Positions 56,295 to 64,000 of a stretch of 64,000 bases of DNA are shown here, piece after piece. A program made the position numbers and the translations under genes. Where the stretch lies: NCBI RefSeq assembly GCF_030813695.1, contig NZ_JAUSVA010000002.1:4216001-4280000 (forward strand), in the 5' to 3' direction. This stretch comes from Kitasatospora herbaricolor. Lineage in GTDB: Bacteria > Actinomycetota > Actinomycetes > Streptomycetales > Streptomycetaceae. Positions within the stretch are counted from its first letter, which is position 1. Each line of letters opens with the position of its first letter. Below the pieces are notes generated by a model. It saw only the letters and a list, made by a program, of their open reading frames with translations, ran no database searches and had not been told where the DNA came from.

Positions 56295-56733
56295 GCCCCC
56301 GAGTCTCGCACCTGGCGCGACGGATCGCCCCGGATTAAGCGGCAGGCCGGAACCGCCGAAGGAAATTCCGAAGAAATCCCGAACCCACCCGCAACCCCGA
56401 GCCGCGCCACACGTCTTCATAACCGGGGGGCGGGAAAGCGCCCCGAGGAGCGAGGCGGACGGGAACCCGCCCGCACGACCGGCAAGGCCCGCAGCACCGA
56501 CAGGACCAAGCAGGACCAGCAGGACCAGCAGGACGAACGGGACGAACGGGACGACGGCACCGCACCACGGGCAACCGGCGGGCGACCGCCCGCCCGAGAG
56601 CAGACGGACGGGAAACCGTCCGAGTACGGCAAAGCACCGCGCGGCCGCCGCAGAGATTCGGCCCGCCGCACATCCACCGGCACCGCCAATCGCTGCTGAC
56701 GCATGCCTGCAGCCGGAATTCAGGGGGAATTCG
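56295..56733. other. Spacer before the LAETG surface protein gene
   Basis: About 440 bases. Between 56503 and 56560 there are short tandem repeats (CCAGCAGGA three times, then GAACGGGAC twice). No convincing gene. A ribosome site (GGGGGAATTCG) stands at the right end. Confidence 0.5.
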
Positions 56734-57963
56734 ATGTCCGTCACCACCCGCACCCACCGCCCGCGCCGCACCCTCACCAGGGCCGCCACACTCGGGGTCG
56801 TACTCGCCGGGGGGACGCTCCTGCTGCCGGCTCCCGCCGCCTTCGCAGAGGTCGCGCCGCAGGCCAAGCTCACCGTCCAGGCCCCGGCCTCGGTCGGCTT
56901 CGCCGGGCAGCCGGTCGAGTTCACCGAGACCATCAGCAACCCGACCGCCGAGGCCGCCGGGTACCACCTCTGGCTGGACACCACCAGCGCCCTGGGCACG
57001 CCCCCCGACGCCATCGTGATCGACTACAAGGACCCGGCGGACGGCGCCTGGAAGTCCGTCCCCCTGGAGTTCACCACCGCCGAGGCCGCCCACTACGGCG
57101 GCATGCTGCCCTCGGACGTCACCGTCCCCGCCGGCGGCAGCACCACGCTGAAGCTGCGCATCGGTGCCCCGATGGGCCGGCCCCACGACGGCGCCAGCAA
57201 CGGCGGCTTCCCGTCCATCGACCTGCGCTCGGCCGTCTCCGCCATCGACGGCTCCCACGTCGCACTGGACCAGTCGACCAAGACCATCGGGGTCGACTCG
57301 ATCACGACCTCGCTCGCCCACGTGCCGGCCACCGCCGTGGCCGGCGGCGCCCCGATCGAGTTCGACGCCGTACTGGCGAACCCGACGCTCTCCGACTACA
57401 TCAACGTCGGCAACGTCCTCTTCACCGACCCGCACGCCACCGTCCAGGTCCGCAAGGCCGACGGCTCCTGGAGCAAGCTCGCCCAGGTGCTCCCCTCCGA
57501 GCCCGACGCCCGGCCCGGCGTCTACCTGGAAGGACGCGACTCCTCCATCCGCACCGGGACCACCACGACCACCCGGGTCCGGGTCTCCTTCGACGCGACC
57601 ACCCCGGCCGGCGACACCGAACTCAGCCCGTGCGTCTTCGTCAACGAGGGCAAGGACACGCCCTTCCGCGGCACCACCAACTGCGTCCGGGGGACGAAGG
57701 TGAAGGTCACCGCAGCCGCCGCGACGCAGTCCCCGGCGCCGACGCCGAGCACCACCGCCCCCACCACGCCGGCGCCCTCCGCCTCCGTCCCGGCGGCCAC
57801 CGCTTCCGCCACCCGGCCCCCGTCCGACGCCCCCGCCGCGACCGACGACCAGCTCGCCGAGACCGGCGCGGGCCGGGCCCCGGCACTGCTCGCCGCCGGC
57901 GCCTCGCTGCTCACGGCGGGCGGCGGCGCGCTGTGGCTGGCCCGGCGCCGCCGCAGCGCCTGA
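56734..57963 (+). CDS. Sortase-anchored (LAETG) surface protein
   Basis: A 409-residue secreted protein. The Sec signal (about 1-38) is basic (TTRTHRPRRTLTRAATLG), then hydrophobic, with a probable AFA-EV cut. The body has two immunoglobulin-like beta regions (residues about 40-190 and 190-330). A Thr/Pro/Ser/Ala wall linker follows, then LAETG with a hydrophobic helix and the RRRR tail. LAxTG is the motif recognised by class E sortases of streptomycetes. The ligand or role of the beta domains is unknown. No sortase gene lies in this window. Confidence 0.85.
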   Translation: MSVTTRTHRPRRTLTRAATLGVVLAGGTLLLPAPAAFAEVAPQAKLTVQAPASVGFAGQPVEFTETISNPTAEAAGYHLWLDTTSALGTPPDAIVIDYKDPADGAWKSVPLEFTTAEAAHYGGMLPSDVTVPAGGSTTLKLRIGAPMGRPHDGASNGGFPSIDLRSAVSAIDGSHVALDQSTKTIGVDSITTSLAHVPATAVAGGAPIEFDAVLANPTLSDYINVGNVLFTDPHATVQVRKADGSWSKLAQVLPSEPDARPGVYLEGRDSSIRTGTTTTTRVRVSFDATTPAGDTELSPCVFVNEGKDTPFRGTTNCVRGTKVKVTAAAATQSPAPTPSTTAPTTPAPSASVPAATASATRPPSDAPAATDDQLAETGAGRAPALLAAGASLLTAGGGALWLARRRRSA

Positions 57964-58091
57964 CGACGGCCGGGGCGCACGCGGCCCATGCCGTTCGGCG
58001 CTCCCGCCGCCGGTGCGCGGCCGGTCTCTCCCGGGCCTTCGGGACCGACCGGCCGTGCACCGGCTGATCCACCGTCTGAGAGCATGGACCG

Positions 58092-59033
58092 ATGCGACCG
58101 CTGTACTCCGTCCCCCTCGGACTCGCCGCCACCGGCGCCGCCTGCCTCGCCTACTCCGCCGGGTACGAGGTCCGCTCGTTCCGGCTGCGCCGGATCGACG
58201 TGCCCGTCCTGCCGAAGGGCGCCCGGCCCGTCCGGGTGCTGCAGGTCTCCGACATCCACATGGTGAGCGGGCAGGAGAAGAAGCAGCGCTGGCTGAAGAG
58301 CCTTGCCGGACTCCGCCCCGACCTCGTGGTGAACACCGGCGACAACCTCTCCGACCCGCTGGGCGTACCCGCCACCCTGGACGCGCTCGGGCCGCTGATG
58401 GACTTCCCCGGTGTCTACGTGTTCGGCTCCAACGACTACTACGGCCCGGCCCGCAAGAACCCGGCCCGCTACCTCTCCGCGATGCGCAGCGGCAGCCACG
58501 GCCTGAACAACCCCGACGGCACCGGCAAGCGCGGCATCACCGGGGCCGTCCACAACCCGTGGGAGAAGCTCCGCGACGGCTTCGACGCCGCCGGCTGGCT
58601 CGACCTCACCAACCGGCGCGGCCGGCTGCCGATCGGCGGGCTCGACATCGAGTTCACCGGCCTCGACGACCCGCACATCCGCCGCGACCGCTACGCCGAG
58701 GTGGCCGGCGGCCCGTCCGCCGACGCCGACCTCTCGCTCGCGGTCGTCCACGCCCCGTACCTGCGGGTCCTGGACGCCTTCACGGCCGACCGCTACCCCC
58801 TGATCCTGGCCGGCCACACCCACGGCGGGCAGCTCTGCGTCCCCTTCTACGGCGCCCTGGTCACCAACTGCGACCTGGACGCGAAGCGGGTCAAGGGCCT
58901 CTCCACCCACCAGGCCGGCGGCCGCCGCTCCCACCTGCACGTCTCGGCCGGCTGCGGCACCAACCGCTACACCCCCGTCCGCTTCGCCTGCCCGCCGGAG
59001 GCCACCCTCCTCACCCTCGTCGCGGCCCGCTGA
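58092..59033 (+). CDS. Metallophosphoesterase, membrane-anchored
   Basis: A 313-residue YkuE/calcineurin-like phosphoesterase. An N-terminal anchor (about 4-24) precedes the metal-binding motifs VSDIHMV, NTGDNLSD, FGSNDYYG (in the GNHD position, with Ser for the Gly-Asn usual pattern) and LAGHTHGGQ. Homologues are tied to cell-wall or lipid metabolism, fitting the nearby PBP, as in the Rv3682-Rv3683 pair. It is the last chromosomal gene before the tRNA and integrated element. Confidence 0.9.
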   Translation: MRPLYSVPLGLAATGAACLAYSAGYEVRSFRLRRIDVPVLPKGARPVRVLQVSDIHMVSGQEKKQRWLKSLAGLRPDLVVNTGDNLSDPLGVPATLDALGPLMDFPGVYVFGSNDYYGPARKNPARYLSAMRSGSHGLNNPDGTGKRGITGAVHNPWEKLRDGFDAAGWLDLTNRRGRLPIGGLDIEFTGLDDPHIRRDRYAEVAGGPSADADLSLAVVHAPYLRVLDAFTADRYPLILAGHTHGGQLCVPFYGALVTNCDLDAKRVKGLSTHQAGGRRSHLHVSAGCGTNRYTPVRFACPPEATLLTLVAAR

Positions 59034-59145
59034 TCCACCCGCTGACCTGCACCGAAGGCTCGCCGGGAATCGGATTTCGTCTCCCGGCGAGCGTCCGGTA
59101 GAGTTCTACTCGTTGCACCGGAGACGGAGGCAACACCAGCAGGAC

Positions 59146-59219
<74 letters not shown>

Positions 59220-59234
59220 CCCAGTAACACCAGC

Positions 59235-59270
59235 TCAGGGCCGGTGTCCTTCACAGGACACCGGCCCTGA
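59235..59270. terminator. Terminator after tRNA-Pro
   Basis: A 15-bp perfect stem TCAGGGCCGGTGTCC with a six-base loop lies 15 bases after the tRNA and could also stop int transcripts from the other side. Confidence 0.75.
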
Positions 59271-59289
59271 CTGCTTGTCGGGGGCCTCT

Positions 59290-59329
59290 CTGGAGAAATC
59301 CTGGAGAAGATCATGGAATCTCTCTCCAG
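59290..59329. repeat. CTGGAGA repeats beside int, possible arm-type sites
   Basis: CTGGAGAA occurs at 59290-59297 and 59301-59308, and the inverted TCTCCAG at 59323-59329, within 40 bases between the tRNA and the integrase stop. They resemble integrase or excisionase arm-binding sites. Confidence 0.45.
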
Positions 59330-59337
59330 AGCGGCCC

Positions 59338-60849
59338 CTACTGGCTCCCCTTCAGCAAGGCGTCGAGGACGGCCACGGGCGAGCCGGGGGCCATCCGCCG
59401 GCGGGCTTCCAGCGCGGCCTCCCAAATCTCGGTGAGGCCCTCGGTCAGTTCCTCGCGCATCTCCGTCGTGACGTGCGAGTAGCGGGCCTGGACCGACCCG
59501 TCCATGTGCCCCATCCGCTCGTCCGTCAGCACCTTGGGCGTCTTCAGCTTGTCCAGCAGGATCTTCTGAAAGTGGCGCTCGCTGTGCGGCGTCATGCCCT
59601 TGGCGATGGGCATCCAGCAGGCGTCCGCGCGCGCCGCGGCGCCGCGGCCCCTGGCTGGCACTCCCGGCCAAGGTTCGGCCAGCACCGGCACCGGGTGGGC
59701 CTCCTCCTTCCCGCGCTTCGGATACCAGCCGGTGACCGCGGGCTGGAAGAGCCAGGTGCCGAATCCGGAGCGCCGCCAGTGCCTCGCGCGCTCCCCCGCT
59801 GCCGCATTGCGCACGTACCCGAGGTCCACGATCGCCTGCTCGACCCGGATGCGGGTGGCTTCGGCCACAGCGTGCGGCCGGTTCAGCACGTTGGAGACCG
59901 TGCCTGTGGAGACAGCGGCTCGGCGTGCGACGTCGACCAGCTTGGCCCCGGGGCGCTGAGCCGCCCCGTTGGCGGCGCCGTGCCCGCTGAACACGTAGGT
60001 CAAGCCGTGGCAGTCGCAGGGCTCCGGGGAGGTCCGGTTGATGTGCCCGGTCAGCAGGTCGGTGATGAACCGCGGTGAGTCGAGGGTCCGGTAAGAGTCG
60101 TCCTTGGGCGGGCAGCGGTGCAGTTCCCCCGAGTCCAGCTCGTACAGCTGGTGCTCGACCCGTACGGTCTTCGGGCGAACGTACTCCGTCTCCAGCCCGA
60201 CCAGCTCACCCCACCGCATCCCCATGTAGCCCTTGGTGGTGACGCCCACGAACTCGTCGTCCCGCCCGGACAGCAACGAGGCACGCTCGGCGATCAGCAA
60301 CAGGCCCAGCGCATCGGTCACCACCTTCTCCGGCCCGCGGTTCCTGGACCGGCCGGCGCGGCGGCCGCGGCCCCGGCGCCGACTGGCTGGGTTCGCCTCA
60401 CGCATCCCGTCCTCGACGGCATCGCCCAGGATCAGGTGCAAGGTGCTCCGCCAGGTCTTGATACTGCTCACCGCGTAGCCGCGTTGGCGTTCATTCTTCG
60501 CCCACTCCTCGATCTGGGCGCGCGTCAGATCCACGATCGCGATCTGCTCGAACTCTGGGAGCAGGTGTTCCTCGATGTGTCGCCGATAGTTCTGCATGGT
60601 CGACGGCGCGAGGTCTTGCAGGGCGTACCAGTCGTTGGCGTACTCGCCGAACGTGGTCCGGTCCGTGGCTACCGGCTTCTTCAGCCCCGCCAGCAGCTTC
60701 GCTTCCTCCGCGTCGGCAGCTTTCTTCGCGGCGGGCTTGGTACGGAAGCGGATGGCCTCGCCGGCGGCGTCGCGCACGGTGGCGTACTTACCGGGCGCGG
60801 CCTTGTACCGACCGCGCCAGTAACTGCCGAGGTTCTCGGCGTATCCCAA
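59338..60849 (-). CDS. int: Tyrosine site-specific integrase with internal LacI-type HTH
   Basis: A 503-residue recombinase. The TTG at 60849 follows GGGGGAACAAG; the frame extends to 60900 but without a ribosome site. The SAM-like core-binding domain is about residues 55-170. The catalytic residues are Arg in YMGMRWGELVG, a hairpin Lys (PPKDDS), His-x-x-Arg in TPHSERHF, the His in GHMDGS and Tyr in ARYSHVT. Between the Lys and HxxR parts lies KLVDVARRAAVSTGTVSNVL to RVEQAIVDLGYVRNAAA, a complete LacI-type HTH. I recall the insertion in other Streptomyces integrases. It would catalyse integration at tRNA-Pro. Confidence 0.93.
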   Translation of the reverse strand: MGYAENLGSYWRGRYKAAPGKYATVRDAAGEAIRFRTKPAAKKAADAEEAKLLAGLKKPVATDRTTFGEYANDWYALQDLAPSTMQNYRRHIEEHLLPEFEQIAIVDLTRAQIEEWAKNERQRGYAVSSIKTWRSTLHLILGDAVEDGMREANPASRRRGRGRRAGRSRNRGPEKVVTDALGLLLIAERASLLSGRDDEFVGVTTKGYMGMRWGELVGLETEYVRPKTVRVEHQLYELDSGELHRCPPKDDSYRTLDSPRFITDLLTGHINRTSPEPCDCHGLTYVFSGHGAANGAAQRPGAKLVDVARRAAVSTGTVSNVLNRPHAVAEATRIRVEQAIVDLGYVRNAAAGERARHWRRSGFGTWLFQPAVTGWYPKRGKEEAHPVPVLAEPWPGVPARGRGAAARADACWMPIAKGMTPHSERHFQKILLDKLKTPKVLTDERMGHMDGSVQARYSHVTTEMREELTEGLTEIWEAALEARRRMAPGSPVAVLDALLKGSQ

Positions 60850-60870
60850 CTTGTTCCCCCTGCAAAGGGC

Positions 60871-60900
60871 GTGCCGCCCGGTTATGGGACCGGGCGGCAC
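60871..60900 (-). terminator. Hairpin between excisionase and integrase genes
   Basis: A perfect 11-bp stem GTGCCGCCCGG/CCGGGCGGCAC with an eight-base loop lies between the two genes and could attenuate int expression from the upstream promoter. Confidence 0.7.
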
Positions 60901-60911
60901 GCAGTGAATGA

Positions 60912-61253
60912 TCAGGCAGCTTCCGTCTGCTGGTGGAGCCCGGCCCGGCGCGGCACCCGCGCACGGAGACGCGTTGCGGCCTCAACCGGCTGCTGGGCCC
61001 GGGAAGGCTTCTTCGCAACCTGCGCGGTGGCACTAACGGACTGCGGCGCCGGAGCCAGGGCCGGCCGGGTCTCGTAAAGTCGGACGATCTCGGCGAACTG
61101 CTCGGCCGTGAAGCGGTAGGAACGCCCGGGCTTGGTGAACGGGATGCGTTCGCGCCGCGCCTGCTCCTTGACCCACCACTCGGACATGCCGAGAGCCTTG
61201 GCAATGTCCGCCGGGCGGTACAGGGTCGGCAGCGCGTTCTGCGTCTGGGGCAA
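60912..61253 (-). CDS. xis: Excisionase-like helix-turn-helix protein
   Basis: A 113-residue protein. The TTG at 61253 is chosen because GGGAGG stands seven bases upstream; the frame is open to 61352 through repeat DNA. It has a MerR/excisionase-type winged HTH: YRPADIAKALGMSEWWVKEQARRERIPFTKPGRSYRFTAEQFAEIVRLYE, followed by a basic, Ala/Pro-rich tail. Such genes sit between rep and int in AICEs and direct excision. The symbol is functional, not proven. Confidence 0.82.
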   Translation of the reverse strand: MPQTQNALPTLYRPADIAKALGMSEWWVKEQARRERIPFTKPGRSYRFTAEQFAEIVRLYETRPALAPAPQSVSATAQVAKKPSRAQQPVEAATRLRARVPRRAGLHQQTEAA

Positions 61254-61304
61254 GATCAACCCTCCCGAAATTTCGACGGGGCAGCCTTCGCCCCCTTCTT
61301 CTCT

Positions 61305-61563
61305 GGCATCCGCTACTGCCGCTACTGCCGCTACCGCCCAGGTCAGAGGCATGATTTCGGTAGCGGATTGGGTAGCGGTAGCGGATTGGTGCCGCTCCCG
61401 CCGGGTGGCGGGAGCGGCAGGGCGTCTACCGGAGCGCAGCTTCCGCAGGGCTGGTCTTGGGGGTGAGTAGCGGATCCGTATCCGCTACCGGTGGGCTATC
61501 CGCTACCGAAAAGAGGGTTCTGACCTGCGCGGTAGCGGGGGTAGCGGCAGTAGCGGATTCCTG
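61305..61563. repeat. Mirrored GTAGCGG iteron arms around a hairpin
   Basis: Twelve heptamers, GTAGCGG or its complement, occur in two arms (61305-61390 and 61467-61563) that are inverted copies of each other and match at most positions by eye. They start at 61310, 61319, 61328, 61360, 61372 and 61378, and at 61467, 61482, 61500, 61532, 61541 and 61550. Arm B covers the end of the DUF3631 gene; arm A lies before the excisionase gene. A candidate origin or regulator-binding cluster. Confidence 0.8.
61390..61419 (-). terminator. Hairpin between the iteron arms
   Basis: A perfect 13-bp stem TGCCGCTCCCGCC with loop GGGT lies seven bases after the DUF3631 stop. It can act as terminator of the rep transcript. 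Confidence 0.7.
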
Positions 61564-62685
61564 GGAGCGGGGCGGGCAATAGCGCAGCCAGGCGTCGGTG
61601 AGGTCGGCGGCGTAGTAGCCCTTGGCGCTGCTCTTGGGGCCGGTCTTGATGTTGCGGGGCTTGATGGGGTCGTTGTCGGCGGTGACGTAGTCGCCGAGCA
61701 TCCGGGCGAGGGCGCGGGCGGTGATGGGCTTGCCGTCGAGGTCGGCCCAGGGGGCGTCGTCCAGCTCGGCGAGCTTGTTCAGCAGGTCGGCGCTGAGCAT
61801 CCGCTCCGCGCCGTTGAAGATGTCCCGCAGGTCGGTGAGTAGGCGGATGCCGATGGAGCCCTTGTCGTTGGCCTTGGCGGCGGTGACGAGCTGGACGCAG
61901 GCGGCGCGGGCCCGCTCGGGCCAGTTGCCGCCGGCGGCGTCGGCGACCGCGATGAGCGGCTCCCACACGTCGGCGGGGCGGTCGCTGATGCCGTCGGGAA
62001 GTTCGGGCCATGAGTTGTGGAGCTGGTCGCGGACCGTGCCGGCCCAGGTGGCGAGGCGGTCGCGCAGGACGTGGCCTTGGGCCTTGTGGATGCGCTCGCG
62101 GAACGGTTCGACCTTCTCGTTGGGGGCACGTCGGCGCATCCGGACGATGACGGAGCGGCTCATGATGGTGTCGGGCAGGTCGCCCAGGCCGCCCATGGCT
62201 AGGGCGGCGTAGACGGGGAAGGGCTGGACGGTCTGGGTGGAGCCGTCGCCGACGCACCGCAGGACGACGCCGCTTCGGCGGTGCCCGGAGTTGATGAGGC
62301 CGCGCAGGTCCTCGTTTCCCGCGGCCTTGGGGCCGAAGGTGGTGTCGATCTCGTCGAAGAGGACGGTCGGGCGGGCCTCGCTGTCGGACACCGAGCGGAA
62401 CAGCGCGGCCGGGCTCACGTCGGTGGTGAGCATCGGCCGCGGGGTGAGGGTTTCGATGATCTCCAGCGCGCGGGTCTTGCCGCTGCCGGGCTCCGGGGAG
62501 AGGAACGCGATGCGCGGGGTGGACTCGAAGCAGTCAAGCAGGTGGGTGTGGGCGTCCCACAGGACCACGGCGACGTAGGCGGCCTCGGAGGGGAAGACGT
62601 TGAAGCGCCGGTGGTGGGCCTCGACCGCATCCAGCACGGCGGCGCCGTCCTCCGTGGGGCTGTTCGGGTTGCGGGTGTTGGTCAT
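61426..62685 (-). CDS. DUF3631 P-loop ATPase (replication module)
   Basis: A 419-residue protein starting MTNTRNPNSPTEDG, its ATG overlapping the primase stop (ATGA). A longer frame upstream is out of frame with the primase and not real. An ATPase core has FLSPEPGSGKTRALEI (Walker A), LTTDVSPAALFRSV and TVLFDEIDTTFG (Walker B), then the DUF3631 domain with SRSVIVRMRRR. In AICEs and plasmids this protein accompanies primase-polymerase and probably acts as the helicase-like loader. The last about 45 residues are encoded by the repeat arm and are unconserved. Confidence 0.88.
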   Translation of the reverse strand: MTNTRNPNSPTEDGAAVLDAVEAHHRRFNVFPSEAAYVAVVLWDAHTHLLDCFESTPRIAFLSPEPGSGKTRALEIIETLTPRPMLTTDVSPAALFRSVSDSEARPTVLFDEIDTTFGPKAAGNEDLRGLINSGHRRSGVVLRCVGDGSTQTVQPFPVYAALAMGGLGDLPDTIMSRSVIVRMRRRAPNEKVEPFRERIHKAQGHVLRDRLATWAGTVRDQLHNSWPELPDGISDRPADVWEPLIAVADAAGGNWPERARAACVQLVTAAKANDKGSIGIRLLTDLRDIFNGAERMLSADLLNKLAELDDAPWADLDGKPITARALARMLGDYVTADNDPIKPRNIKTGPKSSAKGYYAADLTDAWLRYCPPRSQESATAATPATAQVRTLFSVADSPPVADTDPLLTPKTSPAEAALR

Positions 62686-63560
62686 GCGGCCCGTCCTGCG
62701 GTGGTGTTGGCCAGGCCCCATTCGAGGCCGGAGCGGATGGTGCGGGCGGACTCGGTGTCGCTGATGCCGGCGGCCTGGGCGGCGGCGGTGAGCCGGTTCT
62801 CGACCTCGGTGCGGGTGAGGTGGCGGGTGGCGACCATGCGGGCCAGGGAGCGGGCGGCGCCGACCAGGGCGTGGTTGCGGCCGCCTTCGCCGGTGGTGGC
62901 GACCTTGTCGCACTCCCGGTCCAGCGCGGTGTTCGCCCACGCGGCGGGGTCGGAGATCCGCCCCGACGCAGCCGCGGGTGCAGGCCGGGCGGTGGTGCTC
63001 CTTTCGCTGATCAGCAAAAGAGCGGGAAGGGGCAGGGGCGGCAGGTCGAGTTCCACCCGGTAGACGCCGCCGTCCACGACCGAGCCCGGGGCGACGACGT
63101 AGCCGCCGGCGGACCGGGTGTCGATCAGCCACCCGAGCCTGCCGACCGTGTTGGGCTGCACCGGGCCGGCGGGCGCGGCGAAGTACAGGTGGCGTCCGTT
63201 GCGGCAGGTCCGGACCCGGAACGTCTGATCGGGCACCGACTGCTCGGCCCGGTGGAAGAGTTCGGCGAACACGTCGGTGCCGTCCGTGATCCCCGGCTCC
63301 GCCCATTCCGCCGGCGGCCGGGCCGCCGACGACTTCGGGGTGTCGAGGTCGATCACGACCAGAGCGGACGGGCCGCACGCGATGCCGACGTTGAACGGGC
63401 CGGTGGCCCAGCAGCGGCGGATGCGGGCCGGGTCGGTGGTGGCGCGCTGCTCCCAGCCGTGGACGGCGGGGCGCTTGGTGTTCGGGGTGAGCGGGAAGAC
63501 GTGCCAGCCGCGCTCGGCCGCGCCGAGGGCGGCGGCGAGCAGGGCGGGTTGTGCGCTCAT
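62682..63560 (-). CDS. Bifunctional primase-polymerase (Prim-Pol)
   Basis: A 292-residue protein. The Prim-Pol signature opens GWHVFPLTPNTKRPAVHGW, followed by NVGIACGPSALVVIDLDTPK with the catalytic DxD, and GGYVVAPGS with the conserved Gly-Ser loop. It would prime and initiate replication of the excised element (RepPP type). The ATG has GAGGGG nine bases upstream. Coupled to the DUF3631 gene by a 4-base overlap. Confidence 0.9.
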   Translation of the reverse strand: MSAQPALLAAALGAAERGWHVFPLTPNTKRPAVHGWEQRATTDPARIRRCWATGPFNVGIACGPSALVVIDLDTPKSSAARPPAEWAEPGITDGTDVFAELFHRAEQSVPDQTFRVRTCRNGRHLYFAAPAGPVQPNTVGRLGWLIDTRSAGGYVVAPGSVVDGGVYRVELDLPPLPLPALLLISERSTTARPAPAAASGRISDPAAWANTALDRECDKVATTGEGGRNHALVGAARSLARMVATRHLTRTEVENRLTAAAQAAGISDTESARTIRSGLEWGLANTTAGRAA

Positions 63561-63582
63561 GTGGGAGGTCCCCTCGGTCGGG

Positions 63583-63632
63583 GCCCGGCCCCGGGGGCGC
63601 TAACGCGTCGGGTGGCGGCCCCGGGGCCGGGC
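63583..63632 (-). terminator. Hairpin between HNH and primase genes
   Basis: A perfect 14-bp stem GCCCGGCCCCGGGG with a 22-base loop starts six bases after the HNH stop. It may attenuate read-through into the replication genes. Confidence 0.65.
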
Positions 63633-63638
63633 TGGGTG

Positions 63639-63998
63639 TCAGAGGTCGAAGAGGGCGTCCGGCTCGGCGGCGGGGGCCGTGGCGCGGTGGGCCTTGTGGG
63701 CGGCGGTGCGGGTGGCGTGGTGGCAGTCGGGGCACCAGGCGGCCAGGCGCTGCTTGGGCAGGGCGGCGGCCTGGTGGTCGGGCAGCAGCAGGTCGGCCGG
63801 GTCGGCGGGGGCGGCGATGAGGTGGACGGTGCCGCCGCCGTGCCGGTGGTTGAGTCCGGCATGCTGGCGGGGGCAGCGGCCGCCGTCCTTGGCGTGGTTC
63901 TTGCCGCAGGTGCCGCGGCACTGGCAGCGGCCGGCGGCGGCCGCCATGACGGCCTGCCACAGGTCGGGGCAGGCGAGGGGCGGGATGCGGTCGTTCAC
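63639..63998 (-). CDS. HNH-like zinc-cluster protein
   Basis: A 119-residue protein starting at a GTG two bases from the window edge, so an earlier start is possible. Cys and His spacing (CQCRGTCGKNHAKDGGRC, LNHRHGGGTVHLI, LAAWCPDCHHATR) fits an HNH endonuclease with a structural zinc. A clear Asn-His metal finger is seen (DCHHATR). Such small genes are usual upstream of the rep module of AICEs. Role unknown. Confidence 0.65.
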   Translation of the reverse strand: MNDRIPPLACPDLWQAVMAAAAGRCQCRGTCGKNHAKDGGRCPRQHAGLNHRHGGGTVHLIAAPADPADLLLPDHQAAALPKQRLAAWCPDCHHATRTAAHKAHRATAPAAEPDALFDL

Positions 63999-64000
63999 GC

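Larger units (their letters stand above)
59220..64000. mobile_element. Left end of an AICE-type integrative element at tRNA-Pro
   Basis: Integrase, excisionase-like and replication genes follow a tRNA 3' end, all transcribed toward the tRNA. The replication module is primase-polymerase plus DUF3631 ATPase (RepPP type). The tra gene and attR are outside the window, so the right end is not visible. The core att duplication cannot be located with one end only. Confidence 0.85.

Noticed and set aside
56503..56560. A repeat protein gene encoded by the CAGGACCAG repeats
   Set aside because: The surrounding frame lacks a ribosome site and conserved sequence; the repeats are short and imperfect.
59900..60000. 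A separate LacI-family regulator gene
   Set aside because: The LacI-type HTH is in frame inside the integrase and has no own start, ligand domain or stop.

Overview
The window is very GC-rich DNA with strong G/C preference at third codon positions. It carries bldG and a WblA-type whiB gene, Tad-type secretion genes, many GTG/TTG starts and several promoters close to leaderless starts. Together these point to the chromosome of a Streptomycetaceae member (Streptomyces or Kitasatospora); the genus cannot be fixed from the sequence alone.

Positions 1 to about 59,000 are a conserved actinobacterial core block. As recalled from memory (not searched), its order parallels Mycobacterium tuberculosis from about Rv3644c to Rv3683. 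In order it holds: an esterase-like gene cut by the window edge, holB, a membrane protein/thymidylate kinase fusion and topA; a DUF3592 protein, a methyltransferase, a lipoprotein and a cyclophilin-fold protein; the anti-sigma kinase/BldG anti-anti-sigma pair; a DUF1998 helicase transcribed toward a seven-gene Tad/Flp-type operon (ssd, tadA, two T2SSF genes, DUF4244, two TadE-like genes); a HAD hydrolase, a degenerate Fic-like protein, a CooC-like ATPase, a SulP/carbonic anhydrase fusion, acs, nhaA, a holin-family membrane protein, an EphE-like hydrolase, a DUF457 membrane protein, MarP, a NUDIX CoA pyrophosphatase and nth; then crp, an MBL-fold hydrolase, NUDIX, RidA, DUF4177, two ArsA-like ATPases, wblA, a class A penicillin-binding protein, GatB/YqeY, an LAETG surface protein and a metallophosphoesterase.

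Between nth and crp (about 41,000 to 46,200) sits an extra block: an AraC-family regulator between two VOC/glyoxalase genes that share a near-identical upstream motif, then DUF1801, a dihydrolipoyl dehydrogenase and an SPFH protein. It looks accessory relative to the recalled mycobacterial order.

At 59,146 a tRNA-Pro(CGG) gene marks the left end of an integrated element that runs off the window. Reading leftward it encodes an HNH/zinc-cluster protein, a primase-polymerase and a DUF3631 ATPase (a RepPP-type replication module), an excisionase-like HTH protein and a tyrosine integrase carrying an internal LacI-type HTH. This is the layout of an actinomycete integrative and conjugative element (AICE). 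Between the DUF3631 gene and the excisionase gene lie twelve copies of GTAGCGG/CCGCTAC in two mirrored arms around a hairpin. This is the most unusual structure in the window and a candidate origin or regulatory centre of the element.

Other points of interest are an epoxide-hydrolase-like protein with alanine at the nucleophile position, a Fic-like protein lacking the catalytic residues, a TadE-like gene with no stop before it runs far antisense into the helicase gene, and several perfect palindromes: two in the wblA/PBP spacer, a DnaA-box-like one before the DUF3592 gene, and a paired inverted repeat before crp. No rRNA genes, CRISPR arrays, insertion sequences or secondary-metabolite clusters were seen.
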